In this document: positions 20,801-30,776 of the stretch, in pieces | How the letters are laid out: every line of letters begins with the position of its first letter | How positions within the stretch are numbered: the first letter of the stretch is position 1 | Origin: Triparma columacea | Taxonomy: Eukaryota > Sar > Bolidophyceae > Parmales > Triparmaceae | NCBI GenBank assembly: GCA_030267965.1 | Contig: BRYA01000054.1 | Location: forward strand, 1 to 30,776 | Length of the DNA: 30,776 nucleotides | Reading direction: 5' to 3' | The notes under the pieces: model-generated | Seen by the model: the letters and a program-made list of their open reading frames with translations, nothing else | What the model was told of the DNA's origin: nothing | Databases searched by the model: none | Translations under genes and position numbers: made by a program

Positions 20801-23800
20801 CAAGGTGGACAGCGACGATGAAGCCGAGGCGAAGAAAAAGAAGGAAAAGAAAGGAATTCTTTCAAAGATTAAGAACCCGTTCAAGAAGGTGAAAACCGCA
20901 GAAGAAATCGAAGAGGAAGTGAGGAAGGCCAAGGCGCTGGTGTATGGTGAGGACCGTACGGATGCTAATGAGATTGTGAGGAAGGCCAAGGAGGAGAAGG
21001 CCAGACAGGAGCGACCATGGGAGCACCCCCGAGAAGCACCTGTTGAAGTCGCGCGGGTGCACTTGACCATCGCATCGCACGCGCCGAAGCTGATATCCGA
21101 GCGTAACGTGAAGGTGAAGCAACAAGATGGCACCTCAACCTCTCGCGTCGTTATCGATGGAGAGAAGAGGAAGAAGTGGGAAAGGAAGCTGGTCAAGGAG
21201 CTGGCTGAGATAGCTGGTATTCCCATAAAACACGTGACGATCGACGAAGTAACCAACAGGGACACCGAACAAGGCTATTTCGAAGGGAAGACTTGGATCA
21301 TCGGTACGGAGGGGGAGTTCAAGTCAGTCCAGCAAAAGTACATTGAGGTCGAAGAAAAGAAAAAAGAGGAGAGGGAGAGAGCTAGGTCCTCGAGCTTCGT
21401 TGATGACTTCAAGAAAAGGGCTGAGAAGGTGAACTTCCCCTCGCTTGTTGTGACACCCAAGAATATGAAAGGGGGCAAGGACATGGGGCCAGGACAGGCT
21501 ACACAAGACGATGCTTCTCCTTCTCCTGAACTCCAACTCCCTGATATCATGAACAAAAAAGCCCCTATCCGCGCTGACGCCTCAAGTGACAAAAACGAGA
21601 ATAGGCACGCTCCACCAAAGTCCAAAAAGCGCGATTTTATCAAGGCCATGGGCAGACGAAACGAACAAGGAGTTGGGTCGCGCTGGGGGCAGGATGACAC
21701 AAAGAACAGCGACGTGAAGAGGGTGAAGAGAAGGGCTTCTAACGCTGCTGGAGCTATGGAGGATCGCCTGGCAGAACTTTTCAAGAATACGGAGAGGAGC
21801 GTGAAAAAGAATAGGGAGAAGGCAATGGTAGAATTTGATAAGAGCGACGCCTACGATAACAAGAAGAAAATAGGTTCTGCTGATGAGAAAAAAGAATTGA
21901 AGGACAAACTTATGGCTCGGTGTTTGCCAAGTCTTGCGGATGACGAAGGGGGCTCCCTGCTTTCTGCTCTCAAGTTCAAAGGGAGCGACCACAAGCGCTG
22001 CAACATAGTTGTTACCTTTACGTCCAGTCCCTATGTGCAAGCACTCAAATCAGCTGTCAGGGTGACCAAGGCGACAACGGAAGGAATCGGTGTACCCCCC
22101 AATAGCTTAGTGAGCACGTGCGTAAAGTGCAAGCCTGATGCCTTCGGGGAGAAAAAGCTCTTCGATGAATGGGAACACTATTGGGTGAACTTCATCTCCC
22201 CAGTGTTCTTTGGATACTCCACAAGGAAGCGTTTCAGGGAAAAAACTAAGCACAAGGTAATACTTGGGGCGCCCAAGGTTAAGGTTGAAAAATCCAAGAG
22301 AACGCTTTTGGAGGGGGAGTACGACAGGGCTTGTGCTGAATACAAGAGAAGGTGAGAGAAAGTCGACGGATATTATTGGTTGGTGCGTTCTATTTTCTTT
22401 GCTTATTCACCTCGTTCGCGCTTCCCTGTCAAACTCCTTTTCGACCCCTTCCTGTATCAGGTTCGCTCGCGGAGAAGTTGCCGAAGAGTACTGGACTCCA
22501 GAGCAACTTCAGGCTCATACCTCGAAGGAACGCGCGGAGTTCAAACTCCAGTTGCATATCAAGCACCTCAAGAGAATTGAGAAGAAAGAGGCGTTGTTGC
22601 AGAGTCCAGAGCCATGGATGAGGCCGAAAGCAAAGCCCAAACCCTTTACAAAGGATCAGGTTGCAAAGTGGGAAAAGAAGTTCCACAAGAAGGAGATTAG
22701 ACAGAGGAAGAAAGAGCGAGAGAAAAAGAAGGAATTGCATGAAAAGAACAGGAGAGACATGATGATGCGGGTTTGGAATCGCAAGGTGCAGCAGTGGCTT
22801 AGAGACAAGTTGATTAGCTTCAATGCCAACAAGAACGAGGTGGCGCAAAGGATGGGCAGGATTGTCAAGGAGGAAGAGGATACACACTTAAAGTTCGTGC
22901 AGGAAGAGATGGACGCAGACAAGATCGATGCTGCCAACAAGGAATTGAGCCGAAAGCAACAGAAGGCCAAGGACGAAGAGCAGGAGGTCATCAAAATATT
23001 CCGAGAGCTCGCTGGGTACGAGAGGGTAGTGAAGAAGCGAGACTTGCTCTATGGGCTCGGAGAAAGCAAGAAGCTGAAGGAGCGCGCAAAGAAGCTTAAT
23101 TCCCTAAAGCCTCTAGTCACATCCCCCGAGTTCATCAACGCGTTCATGGTGTCTCCGGTCTTATTCAGCGGTAGCGTCGACTTGGATGAGTTCAAGACAT
23201 TCTGTCAAAGCGTGTACACCGTCGGCAACCTTTACCTCGACGCCAAGAGGCTCCTGAAAGAGGAGAAGGAGGCAAAGGAAAAAAAGGAGGAAGAAAAGGT
23301 GAACAGAAGAGAGGAACTTAGGAAGCTCCGAGCGCAGCAGGCAGCCAAGCGTGCCAAGGATGTAGCGGCGAAGAAGGAATTCGAGGCAGGAAAAATCAAG
23401 GGAGTTTACTTCCGAGCCGATCAGAAACGATTTCGAGATGAGTCGGGAGAAGTTTGGAAGAAGTTTCACCACAAATATATCATCCGACTTCCCGGGTCGT
23501 CGATTTCGTACGACTGTGAGACTCGCCGTAGGAAGTGGGAGTATGACATGAAGAAAATGATGGAGGATGAATCCAGCTGGCGAAGCAATTGGTCTGATTA
23601 TCACGATGTGCAGAAGGAGACAAGGAAGAAGATGTTCGTTGCCATGACGGAGCGCAGGATCGAGGAAAATAAGCGTCGCCTCACAAAGATGCAGAAGCAG
23701 ACCATCAAGCTTGCTTTGAGCGATATGGTGGCTACAGTTGAGAGAAGGGCGTGGGTTGAGAACGAGGTTGCCAGTGTCCTCTTTGGGATCACTGAGAGAG

Positions 23801-26436
23801 TGAGCGAGGCGGAGGGGGCGAGGTTGCAAGAGCTGGGAATTGTATTTGGCTGGCATGAGGAGGAGGGGGGGGAGCACCACCAAGGGGTGAAGAAGCTTTC
23901 AAAGAAAAGAGCTGAGGCATTGTACTTGGAACTTCACGATGGCGGGGAGAGAAATGACTTCGACGCCTTCTGGGGTTGCGTCAGACACCTGGAGAAACTC
24001 ACAGTTCGCTTGCTGGCCGAGTTCCTCTACAAGTATCGTGATTCTAGTGACCTTGACCTCCAGCAGGGCACCTACGAGCTCGAGATGCACGAAGATCTTC
24101 CACAAGGCTGGAGGATGGTCTCTGATGAGGAGAAGCAAGTTTGGTATGAGAACGACATTACTGGGGTGAGCCAGTGGGAGCGTCCCTCGAGAAAGGGGAA
24201 AGTTGGCACTAGGGAAGGGGGGGGGAGTGAGGGGTTGGAGGGGGAGGGACAGGAGAAAGGAGGCGACGACGATGAGTTTGCCCTCACCTTTGCAATTGAT
24301 AAGCTCTCTAAAGTTTCCATCGCTCCATCAACTGGCAGCAACCTTGGCGAGTTCTACGAGTCAACCACGAAAGAGAAAGCAAGAGAGGAACAGATGCAAG
24401 CGCTGTCCATAAGATCGTCCGTTGCTGGTGCTGGTATCACTGCTGGAGTAAAGGGGACACAGCATCGTCCTTCCCTCAAGGAGATGGGGAAATCAATGAC
24501 TATAAAGGAGCAACTTGTACAGGCTCGAGAGCTCGTCAGAAAGGAGAACACTGTTGCTGCGACTATGGCGAACAGTGGCGGGAGCAAAGACGAGGTGAAC
24601 GCAGGATGCGGCAGGCTGATTGGGGATTCTGTCGGGTCGAAAGTCAGTATCGAAATGTTTGACATGGACACCTTCGGGAAGGGTGACTTCCTTGGAGTCG
24701 TCGTGGTGCCTTTCGAAAAGCTTTGCAATCCTCCCGGCGACGGCAGTGTCTTTGAGCTGGACCTGAAGAGGGCCCCCGCCGGGAGCATCAACGACAGTCT
24801 GAGCGTGGAGAACGTAAAGGGGGTTGTCGGATTGTCGTTGCAGGCGCTTAAGCTTAACGAGGAGACGGACAAAATTGAGGAGTGGACTCTAAAGGTCATG
24901 TACGCCAAGGGCATTGCCAAGGCGGACATGTTCGGTAAGTCGGATCCGATTTGCTTCGTCAAGTGGGGGGAGCAGGACATTGGGAAGACGAGGTGCATCA
25001 AAAATACTCTAGACCCCGTTTGGGACGGCGGGGAAGATGAGACCTTCAGGTTACCTACTGACGAGGCCAGAAAGAAGGACGAGGCGGCGACATCAATTCT
25101 TAAGAAAACAATGCAAAAGACCAAGGCCCTCGGGGACGCTCTCTCGTCGAGAAAGAAAATCTTCGGCAACATCCTAAAAAAAGGCATAGGTAATGTGAAG
25201 ATGTTTGCTGGTATTGCCAGGACAGCCAAGATGAAGGTTGAGGAAGAGGTTGAGAGCAGGTTGAAATTCTGGGACGAGGAGACCACGAGAGAGGAAATGG
25301 AAAGGAGATACATGGCCAGGGAGGAGGTTAGGCAGAAGAAGTTAGAGGAGGTTAGGACAAGAGCGAGGGAGAGGAACGCGAGGGACGAGCAGGAAAGTGG
25401 GCACAGGAGCTACTTGGACATCGTCAACAAGTGTAGGAGCCTGAGGAGTGGCTTGTTGAGATACAAGTGGCACAGGACACTGCACATGAACTCGCAGCAC
25501 GAGATGCTCTCGCAGGTCCAGGACCCGAGCAGCGGGAAGTACTACGTCGTGAAGATGCTCCCCTGCGAGTACGACGAGGATTGCGAGAGGACCATTGCGG
25601 AGGCTGAGCTAATTGAGGACGTCACCCACCCCGGGGTCGTGAGGGTGAAGAGCGTGCAGCGCCACTTGATCCAGAAGTTCACTGACATGGGCAGCGCCAC
25701 TGAGAGGTGGCACCTGGCCATATTTGTCAATGAGTGGTGCGAGGGGGGGAAGCTAACAGACTATCTGAGTAGGGTCGATTACCTCAAGGTTCCTGGGAGG
25801 CAGATGCAGATGTGGTGCCAGCAGGCGTGTGCTGGGCTCAAGGCTATCCACGAACTTGGAATCTGCCACAGAAACCTGAATCCGGGAAATGTGTACCTTG
25901 ACTCGTCAGGGAAGGCGAAGATTGGGGGATTTGCGGCTTTTAAGTTTCCACGTGGACCGGGGTGCGGGTTCTCGTACGGAAGGACTGACGTCGGAACGCC
26001 CGCAATCATAGCACCGGAGGTTGATGATGGTTACGAGGTGACGACTAAGGCGGACATGTGGGCATTCGGCTGCTGCATGTATTACTGGTGCACGGGCACG
26101 CTGCCTGACTTAAGAATTACCGGGGTTGAAAATGCACTGAAGAACGTCTCGCTGCACTTTGGCGAGAGGATCAGGGGGGCCATCAGGATGTGCCTGCAGG
26201 TCCACCCCGACGTGAGGAACAACGCCGAGGAGGTGTGGATGTATTTGAGTGTGGTCGACGCCATGCAGAAGAAGAAGAAAAGGGCCATGGGAAGACTGAG
26301 GGGGATGATCGGGGCGAAGCAAGGAATCGGCCACGGGAATAAGGGCAAGCTAATGGGCGTCGTAGACATGGCACAGCAGAACAAGCTCAAGTTGAAATTG
26401 TTGGTGGACAAGGCAAAGGCGGGGGGGGGGGACTAG
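17891..26436 (+). CDS. giant WW / EF-hand / coiled-coil / C2 / pseudokinase protein
   Basis: Five exons (17891-18145, 18255-18920, 19044-19777, 19862-22351, 22461-26436) join in frame to 2706 residues. A WW-like segment starts at W38. Two good WW domains lie at about 208-238 and 249-279, with a degenerate one at 472-497. Paired EF-hand loops start at D399 (DIDDNGDGTLQPEEF) and D437 (DVDGDGSITYREF), so calcium binding is likely. Exon 4 is charged and partly repetitive (RGSRGSRGSRDSRDS). Exon 5 has long Lys/Glu coils, a WW domain (W1932, W1954) and C2-like halves near 2116 and 2190-2235. A protein kinase fold lies at about 2385-2640: Lys2413 is kept, but HRD is HRN (2518-2520) and DFG is GFA (2538-2540), so it should be inactive. 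A calcium-responsive scaffold for Pro-rich partners is inference. No single named family was recognised. Confidence 0.85.
18936..18977. repeat. (GAACGT)7 microsatellite in intron 2
   Basis: Seven perfect GAACGT units lie just inside intron 2 (18921-19043) of the giant WW/EF gene. If the intron were retained the repeat would read Arg-Glu, but a stop follows before the acceptor, so it is treated as intronic. Confidence 0.9.
20693..20740 (+). repeat. coding 9-bp repeat (Arg-Gly-Ser / Arg-Asp-Ser)
   Basis: Within exon 4 of the giant WW/EF gene, imperfect 9-bp units (AGAGGGAGC, later AGAGACAGC) encode consecutive RGS and RDS tripeptides. The unit is a multiple of three, so copy changes would keep the frame. 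Confidence 0.75.
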
Positions 26437-27138
26437 TGGAGGAGAAGGGGAAAAAACTGTTGTTGATTGATTTCAAAACAAAAACTTTTTTTCCATTTGT
26501 CAGTGGCACGCCTCACCCCCAACAGCAGCGCGTACAACCCCTCCTCTGCAATCTTCGCCCAGCCCTTAAGGAAATCATCATTTTTTTTTTTTAAGATGTG
26601 AGCTCAACCCTCATAGATAACAATCTACATCTGATATAACTATATTTTGAAGTCTTAGGGTTACCAATGATGATTTTGAAAAAAAGTATTTCTCATGCAA
26701 AAAATAGGTGTTGTATTTCAAAAATATCTTATAATGCTAATTTATAATTTTCAAAAATAATTAGACATTTTCAATTGATTAAAAGTAAAATTAAAATTTA
26801 AATATTTGGTAAATTTGAAAAAACAATTCTGTGGTATTATTGATCAAGTGTATGATTCTAAGATCATTAATTGAATAAAATAATAAATACAGTAATCTAT
26901 AAATGGAATTAATTTTCTGCAACAATTTCCGTTCTATTGAACATCTATGTCTACTGTACGCCTACGCGTTAATCAGGGACCATAACCTGTTGTAGATACC
27001 ACTAAGGTAAGGCGTATAATTTATTTGTATTTCAAGATAATGGATTGTTCACATATTCACAAGTGTTGCTAAAACAGTAAGGTTATGACGAAGTAGAGAC
27101 TGTACTTCAAACGCGTAGAACAACCACGTCACCAGACT
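26437..27138. other. AT-rich convergent intergenic region
   Basis: About 700 bp separate the 3' ends of the giant WW/EF gene and the exostosin gene. From about 26580 to 26930 the sequence is strongly AT-rich, with many A and T runs, unlike the surrounding GC-balanced DNA. No open frame, RNA gene, terminal inverted repeat or transposon remnant was recognised. It probably holds both 3' UTRs and polyadenylation signals. Confidence 0.6.
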
Positions 27139-28812
27139 TCAATTATGTACATCCGAACATGCTAAGGCGTCGGTACACCTTACAGCAGCCTCCCTCTCCT
27201 CCAGGATCTGCACGACCCCGTCCACGATCCCCCCTGGGGTCCTCATGTACCTGTCGTAAAATTCCCGCCCCCTCCTTCTCATCTCGCACCTTTCCTCCCA
27301 TCCAACCCCCCTCAGCCTCTCAACTACTCCCTCAACCTCCTCCTCCCCCACCTGAATCGATATCGTCTTCCAGTCAACGATCTCCGAGAACGGGAGCTCC
27401 CAGCCGTCACTGATCACCACTGGTATAGCGCCCGCCGACATGACCTCCGCGAGCCTGTAGGTGAACAACCCGTGACCTCGCGGGACGTACCCGAAGACGC
27501 TGCGGGACAGGCGCTTCATCCAATCGTCCTTGTCCCCTGCGTCATCCGCGACATCAGCGATGTCGTGCTCGCACAGGCCGGGGGGAGGGGCCTCGTTGCC
27601 GGGCGTGCCGTCATACCACTCTCTGCACTTGATTGACACGTGTATATCAGGTTCGCCCAGGGCCGCCGAGGCCAGGCGCTGCCTGACTGCGTGGGTGTCA
27701 ACGCAGTCGAGGGTCGCTAGGAGGGGCAGGGAGGCGGCGGAGCAAGACGGGGAAAACAAATGCGAGAGCTCGCGGAGGGGGGGCGGGGGGACTGCGATGT
27801 CCAGGCCTGGCCTGAACGTTCCGGCTGATTCGGAGAGGGAAACGCCAGCCACTATGAGGGAGTCGTCAGAAATGGGTCGGACGGAGGGAGATGAGCGGTA
27901 ATCAAATAACACAAGAGTTTGGTTTTTGCTGAGTGGGAGGTGTTCACGAAGGAAGTGAATGACATCGTCGTTCAGGGAGTGGGTGAGATAACAGGATGAA
28001 AAAGTGCCTTTAGACCAGGCTAGGGTCTCGTGCTTTTGACCCGGTTCCGTGTTGACAGTGTTGACGGACTGGTCAAGTTTATCGAGGTAAGGTGTCCACC
28101 CTCGTTCATTGGCCGTCTCTGCGTCCAGAAATACGTACGATGCGTCTTTGATTGAAGACACGAGAGAAGGATGCGAGAGAAGAGCTTCGGCCAAAGCGGC
28201 GGACAAGTGGGTCTGGCAGTGGGAGGCGAGGGAAGGCGACCGCCAGGAGATGGACGTCATGGCGAGCGTCACTGCCGTTGTTTTTTCTAGAGAAGAGGGA
28301 GGATAAAGAGGAGAAGGAGAAGGAGGAGGAGCGGGAGAGAGATCGTCTCTGGAGAAGCATGATTCATTCACATCATGCAAGACGAGCACATTGAGCCACT
28401 CTTTGACATGATATGCCATGGAAGCACAATATTTGCCTGGTAATTTAGCATTGTTTTGTTGCTCGCAGTTAAGAATGAGACCTTTGATGTATTCATCTTG
28501 GTTTGAGGTCATGTCGAGCAAAACTTGAACCATAACATTATCATTGAAAATTGGAATGTTCAGGGTTCGTTCACAAAGGGAATAGAGGGCAACGCCATGG
28601 AAAGCGTGGAAGACCAGAGCCGGTGATGGAGCCGGTGATGGAGAAATAACTGGAGATGATGAGAGGGAAAGGGCAGAAAAGAGCTGGAGGATAAGGAAGA
28701 GCTGAAAGGGCTTGGGCAGGAACGGAGCAACTCCTAGGTAGGACGAAGCTGACATGGACATGCAGGCCTGGAGACCTTTTCTTTCTTGTGTTTGATTTGA
28801 TGAACTATTCAA
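27139..28812 (-). CDS. exostosin-family glycosyltransferase (GT47-like)
   Basis: This is a single open frame of 557 residues without visible introns. Near the N-terminus a hydrophobic segment (FQLFLILQLFSALSLSS) followed by a Pro/Ser-rich stem suggests a type II Golgi membrane protein or a secreted one. Residues 440-481 (YVPRGHGLFTYRLAEVM, AGAIPVVISDGWELPFSEIVDW) match the exostosin signature P-R-G, R-L-x-E, G-x-I-P-V, L-P-F, W of GT47 enzymes, which add sugars to glycans or cell-wall polysaccharides. Donor and acceptor cannot be told from sequence. A start at a downstream Met (MSMSASSYLG, residue 19 or 21) is possible. The gene is divergent from THOC1. Confidence 0.88.
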   Translation of the reverse strand: MNSSSNQTQERKGLQACMSMSASSYLGVAPFLPKPFQLFLILQLFSALSLSSSPVISPSPAPSPALVFHAFHGVALYSLCERTLNIPIFNDNVMVQVLLDMTSNQDEYIKGLILNCEQQNNAKLPGKYCASMAYHVKEWLNVLVLHDVNESCFSRDDLSPAPPPSPSPLYPPSSLEKTTAVTLAMTSISWRSPSLASHCQTHLSAALAEALLSHPSLVSSIKDASYVFLDAETANERGWTPYLDKLDQSVNTVNTEPGQKHETLAWSKGTFSSCYLTHSLNDDVIHFLREHLPLSKNQTLVLFDYRSSPSVRPISDDSLIVAGVSLSESAGTFRPGLDIAVPPPPLRELSHLFSPSCSAASLPLLATLDCVDTHAVRQRLASAALGEPDIHVSIKCREWYDGTPGNEAPPPGLCEHDIADVADDAGDKDDWMKRLSRSVFGYVPRGHGLFTYRLAEVMSAGAIPVVISDGWELPFSEIVDWKTISIQVGEEEVEGVVERLRGVGWEERCEMRRRGREFYDRYMRTPGGIVDGVVQILEEREAAVRCTDALACSDVHN

Positions 28813-29029
28813 GTGGAGGTGAAATAAAATAGACTATGGGCCCGATTGTGGCAAATTGTTCAATTCAGTGTTTTCTCATTTTCCTTGTCTTTTCGACCGT
28901 AAATTTGTAGCCCAGCTATAGCAGCTCTTCCATCGAACCGTCAATTCTGAGTATAAACTTCATCTGTTGGTTGGAATCACCACCCCCCCCTTTCAGCGCT
29001 CCCATTCCCTCCGTTCTGAAGTGTGTGTT
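28813..29029. promoter_or_regulatory. 217-bp divergent intergenic region (inferred)
   Basis: The exostosin gene (minus) and THOC1 (plus) start codons lie head to head 217 bp apart. An in-frame upstream ATG at 28967 exists for THOC1. No specific promoter element was recognised. Confidence 0.4.
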
Positions 29030-30776
29030 ATGAGCGCCCTTCCCACCCCCTCCGAGATCCTGGCCCCCTTTGTTACTTCAGCCCCCCCTACCACCTCTGC
29101 TATTGTCGCTTCGTGCTTCGAGTCACTCTCAAACCATGTACGTTCGCATTTCTGCTCCTCCTGCTTTGAGAGTTTCCACCCCCTTGCCTCTGCGTCAAAT
29201 GGGAAATCAACGAAGCCACCGATGGATGTTGCGGCGGCTGTGAAGGAGGGTTTCGCCTTCTGCAGGTCCATCGTCGCATCCTACAACAAGTCAAAGGATT
29301 CCTACCAATCTACCACATCTTCATTCCTTAGCATGCTGAACAAACTAGCCTACACCCTCATGGAGGATCTGTTCTCTCTCTCGAAAACTGACGACCTTAC
29401 GTCTTTGGTTTCTCGCTTCCTCACAATGTCTGGAGAGGATTCTTCAGTGGTGAAAGAGGGTGTAGCTGGGAAAGGTGTGGAGACTGGAAAGGTGAGAGCA
29501 AGAACAGAGAGCAGAATATTCACACGCCAAATGTTCATGTATGTGTGTGTATCGATATCTTACCCCCCCCCCCCTCTCACTCTCAGTTGATCCTTCTCCG
29601 TTTCTGCAACTCTGTTACGGCCCGCCTCCTCCGAACGTCTTCCGCGAACCTTATTGGTTCTATGCTCACGTTTTTATCCTCCAATTTCGCAGTGACTGAG
29701 CGTAGTGGTGTGAATTTGAAGGGTGAACTAAGGGGAGGGGAGTACGAGGTTGAAGAGGAGGAAGGTGAGAGAGGGAGGGAAGAAAAAACGAAGGCAAAAC
29801 CGGCACTTGGATAGGTCCTCACGCATGATTATACTTACTTGTGATACAATACCCCATTCACGACTCTCCGGACGCAGTTTGGAAGAAGGACAATGTTGCC
29901 CTCGACGATTATGGGGGTGGAGACTCTGAGTATCCTGTCGACTATCCCCTTTACAAGTCCTTTTGGTCTCTCCAAAACCTCCTCTCCTCTCCCTCTGCCG
30001 TGGTCCAGAGCAGACAGAGTGCGAACGACTTTATTCTTACTACCGAAAAGGTTTTGGATGCTTTTGAGGGTTGCAAGAGGGGAGAGGAGGACAGGGAGTG
30101 GGGGAGGAAGAGGTGGTTGGAGGAGAAGAAGGAGGGGGAGGTTGTTAGTTCTGACGACAAGGAGGAGGTGAGGAAGAGCGGAGCGCGGAGAAGAGTAGTG
30201 ATGACTGACTGAATGGCAATACATATCTAGCCAAGCGAGATGGACTGCAGCTATGGTTTCATGCCATAATGAAACCTCCTTTGCTCGTCACCTCGCTCTT
30301 TGCCGCTCAACCTTATAGCTAACTTTCTTTACGCGTCGCTTCGCTCCTCGCTTCGCTCCTCGCTTCGCTCCTCGCTTCGCTCCTCGCTTCGCTCCTCCTC
30401 GCTTCGATCCTCGCCGCTCAATCCAGGAGGCTTTCAACCCGGCCTACCTTACTTCTGCGTCTCTCCTCCGACTTCAACTTCGCGACCCTTCGGTCTCTCA
30501 GAATGTCCTTGTTCAGCTCTACATTGTCATGTCTTACCTTTCCTCCCCTCTTTCCAAGACCCTCACGTTGCCTCCAACCAACAAGTCAGTCAGGGATTTC
30601 CTACTCCCACTTCTCAAGAGGGTGAAGAGGATGATTGCTGCGAGTACGCCTAATGGGGATGAACTTTACAGGATGGTCAAGGAGGTTGACGAGGTGGAGT
30701 GGGGTCAGTGGAAGAAGGACGGTTGCAGGGCCTTCGAGAAGGAGCCAGGCGAAGTGAGCATTAATCTGGGGGGGGG
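29030..30776 (+). CDS. THOC1: THO complex subunit 1 (3' end beyond window)
   Basis: Four exons are visible (29030-29491, 29587-29764, 29878-30167, 30427 to the edge), joining with phases 0, 1 and 0. About 426 residues are seen. THOC1/HPR1 is a core subunit of the nuclear THO/TREX complex, which couples transcription to mRNA packaging and export. The family blocks are clear: LRFCNSVTARLLRTSSAN then GSMLTFLSSNFAVTERSGVNLKG, then DYPLYKSFWSLQNLLSSP. Next come YLTSASLLRLQLRDPSVSQ, LVQLYIVMSYL, and finally WGQWKKDGCRAFEKEP. Together these follow the human protein order (sequential helical segments, FWSLQDYF, LQYLILFQYL, NSWKNEGC). Exon 1 is poorly conserved. The C-terminal part lies outside the window. 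Confidence 0.9.
30337..30411. repeat. 12-bp minisatellite in a THOC1 intron
   Basis: Five perfect 12-bp units (CGCTTCGCTCCT) and a sixth imperfect one after a 3-bp interruption lie in the 259-nt intron between THOC1 exons 3 and 4. The pyrimidine-rich repeat sits just upstream of the CCAG acceptor and may serve as part of its pyrimidine tract. Confidence 0.9.

Noticed and set aside
20159..21265. Minus-strand 368-residue Ser/Leu/Phe-rich frame
   Set aside because: It is the antisense of the Lys/Glu-rich coding exon 4 of the giant gene, and its Ser/Phe/Leu composition is the expected mirror.
24354..25313. Minus-strand 319-residue frame
   Set aside because: It is antisense to exon 5 of the giant gene, including the C2-like segments; it has no domain of its own.
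30700..30776. Terminal G-run at the right edge as a telomere or contig-end signal
   Set aside because: It is within the open THOC1 exon and too short to mean anything; the window simply ends there.

Overview
The window is nuclear DNA of a eukaryote. It carries eleven protein genes on both strands. Nine clearly have short spliceosomal introns (about 60-420 nt, GT..AG, often with C-rich pyrimidine tracts), the succinate dehydrogenase gene probably has one, and only the exostosin gene is clearly intronless. Genes are packed tightly, with divergent gaps as small as 66 bp and a convergent gap of 37 bp. Two features point to a unicellular photosynthetic stramenopile (ochrophyte, for example a bolidophyte/Parmales-like picoalga). 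The bestrophin carries a signal peptide followed by an A/F-N-P junction, as in heterokont plastid presequences. The left-edge gene is a START-repeat protein of a kind I associate with such algae. The lineage is inference from gene content and was not tested.

Layout, left to right. 1-4297 (-): 5' part of a large protein with a helical N-terminus, a run of tiny duplicated exons and at least two START-like domains plus the start of a third; it runs off the left edge. 4850-5271 (-): mitochondrial succinate dehydrogenase anchor subunit (SDHD). 5714-6759 (-): SAM-dependent methyltransferase. 6876-8392 (+): bestrophin-type anion channel. 8430-9183 (-): short DHHC palmitoyltransferase. 9353-12278 (+): TSR1, 40S ribosome maturation factor. 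12447-15634 (-): class C (GABA-B-like) GPCR. 15756-17824 (-): ALG12 mannosyltransferase. 17891-26436 (+): a 2706-residue WW/EF-hand/coiled-coil/C2/pseudokinase protein. 27139-28812 (-): exostosin-family (GT47) glycosyltransferase. 29030 to the right edge (+): THOC1/HPR1 of the THO mRNA-export complex.

The genes do not form one pathway. They are a mix of housekeeping functions (complex II, ribosome assembly, N-glycan assembly, mRNA export) and lineage-specific signalling or scaffold proteins. The most unusual parts are the tandemly duplicated phase-1 micro-exons with 24-bp intronic minisatellites in the START gene, and the giant WW/EF/C2/pseudokinase protein. No transposon, tRNA, rRNA or CRISPR array was recognised. 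All exon joins were read by eye from splice consensus and reading phase, not from transcripts.
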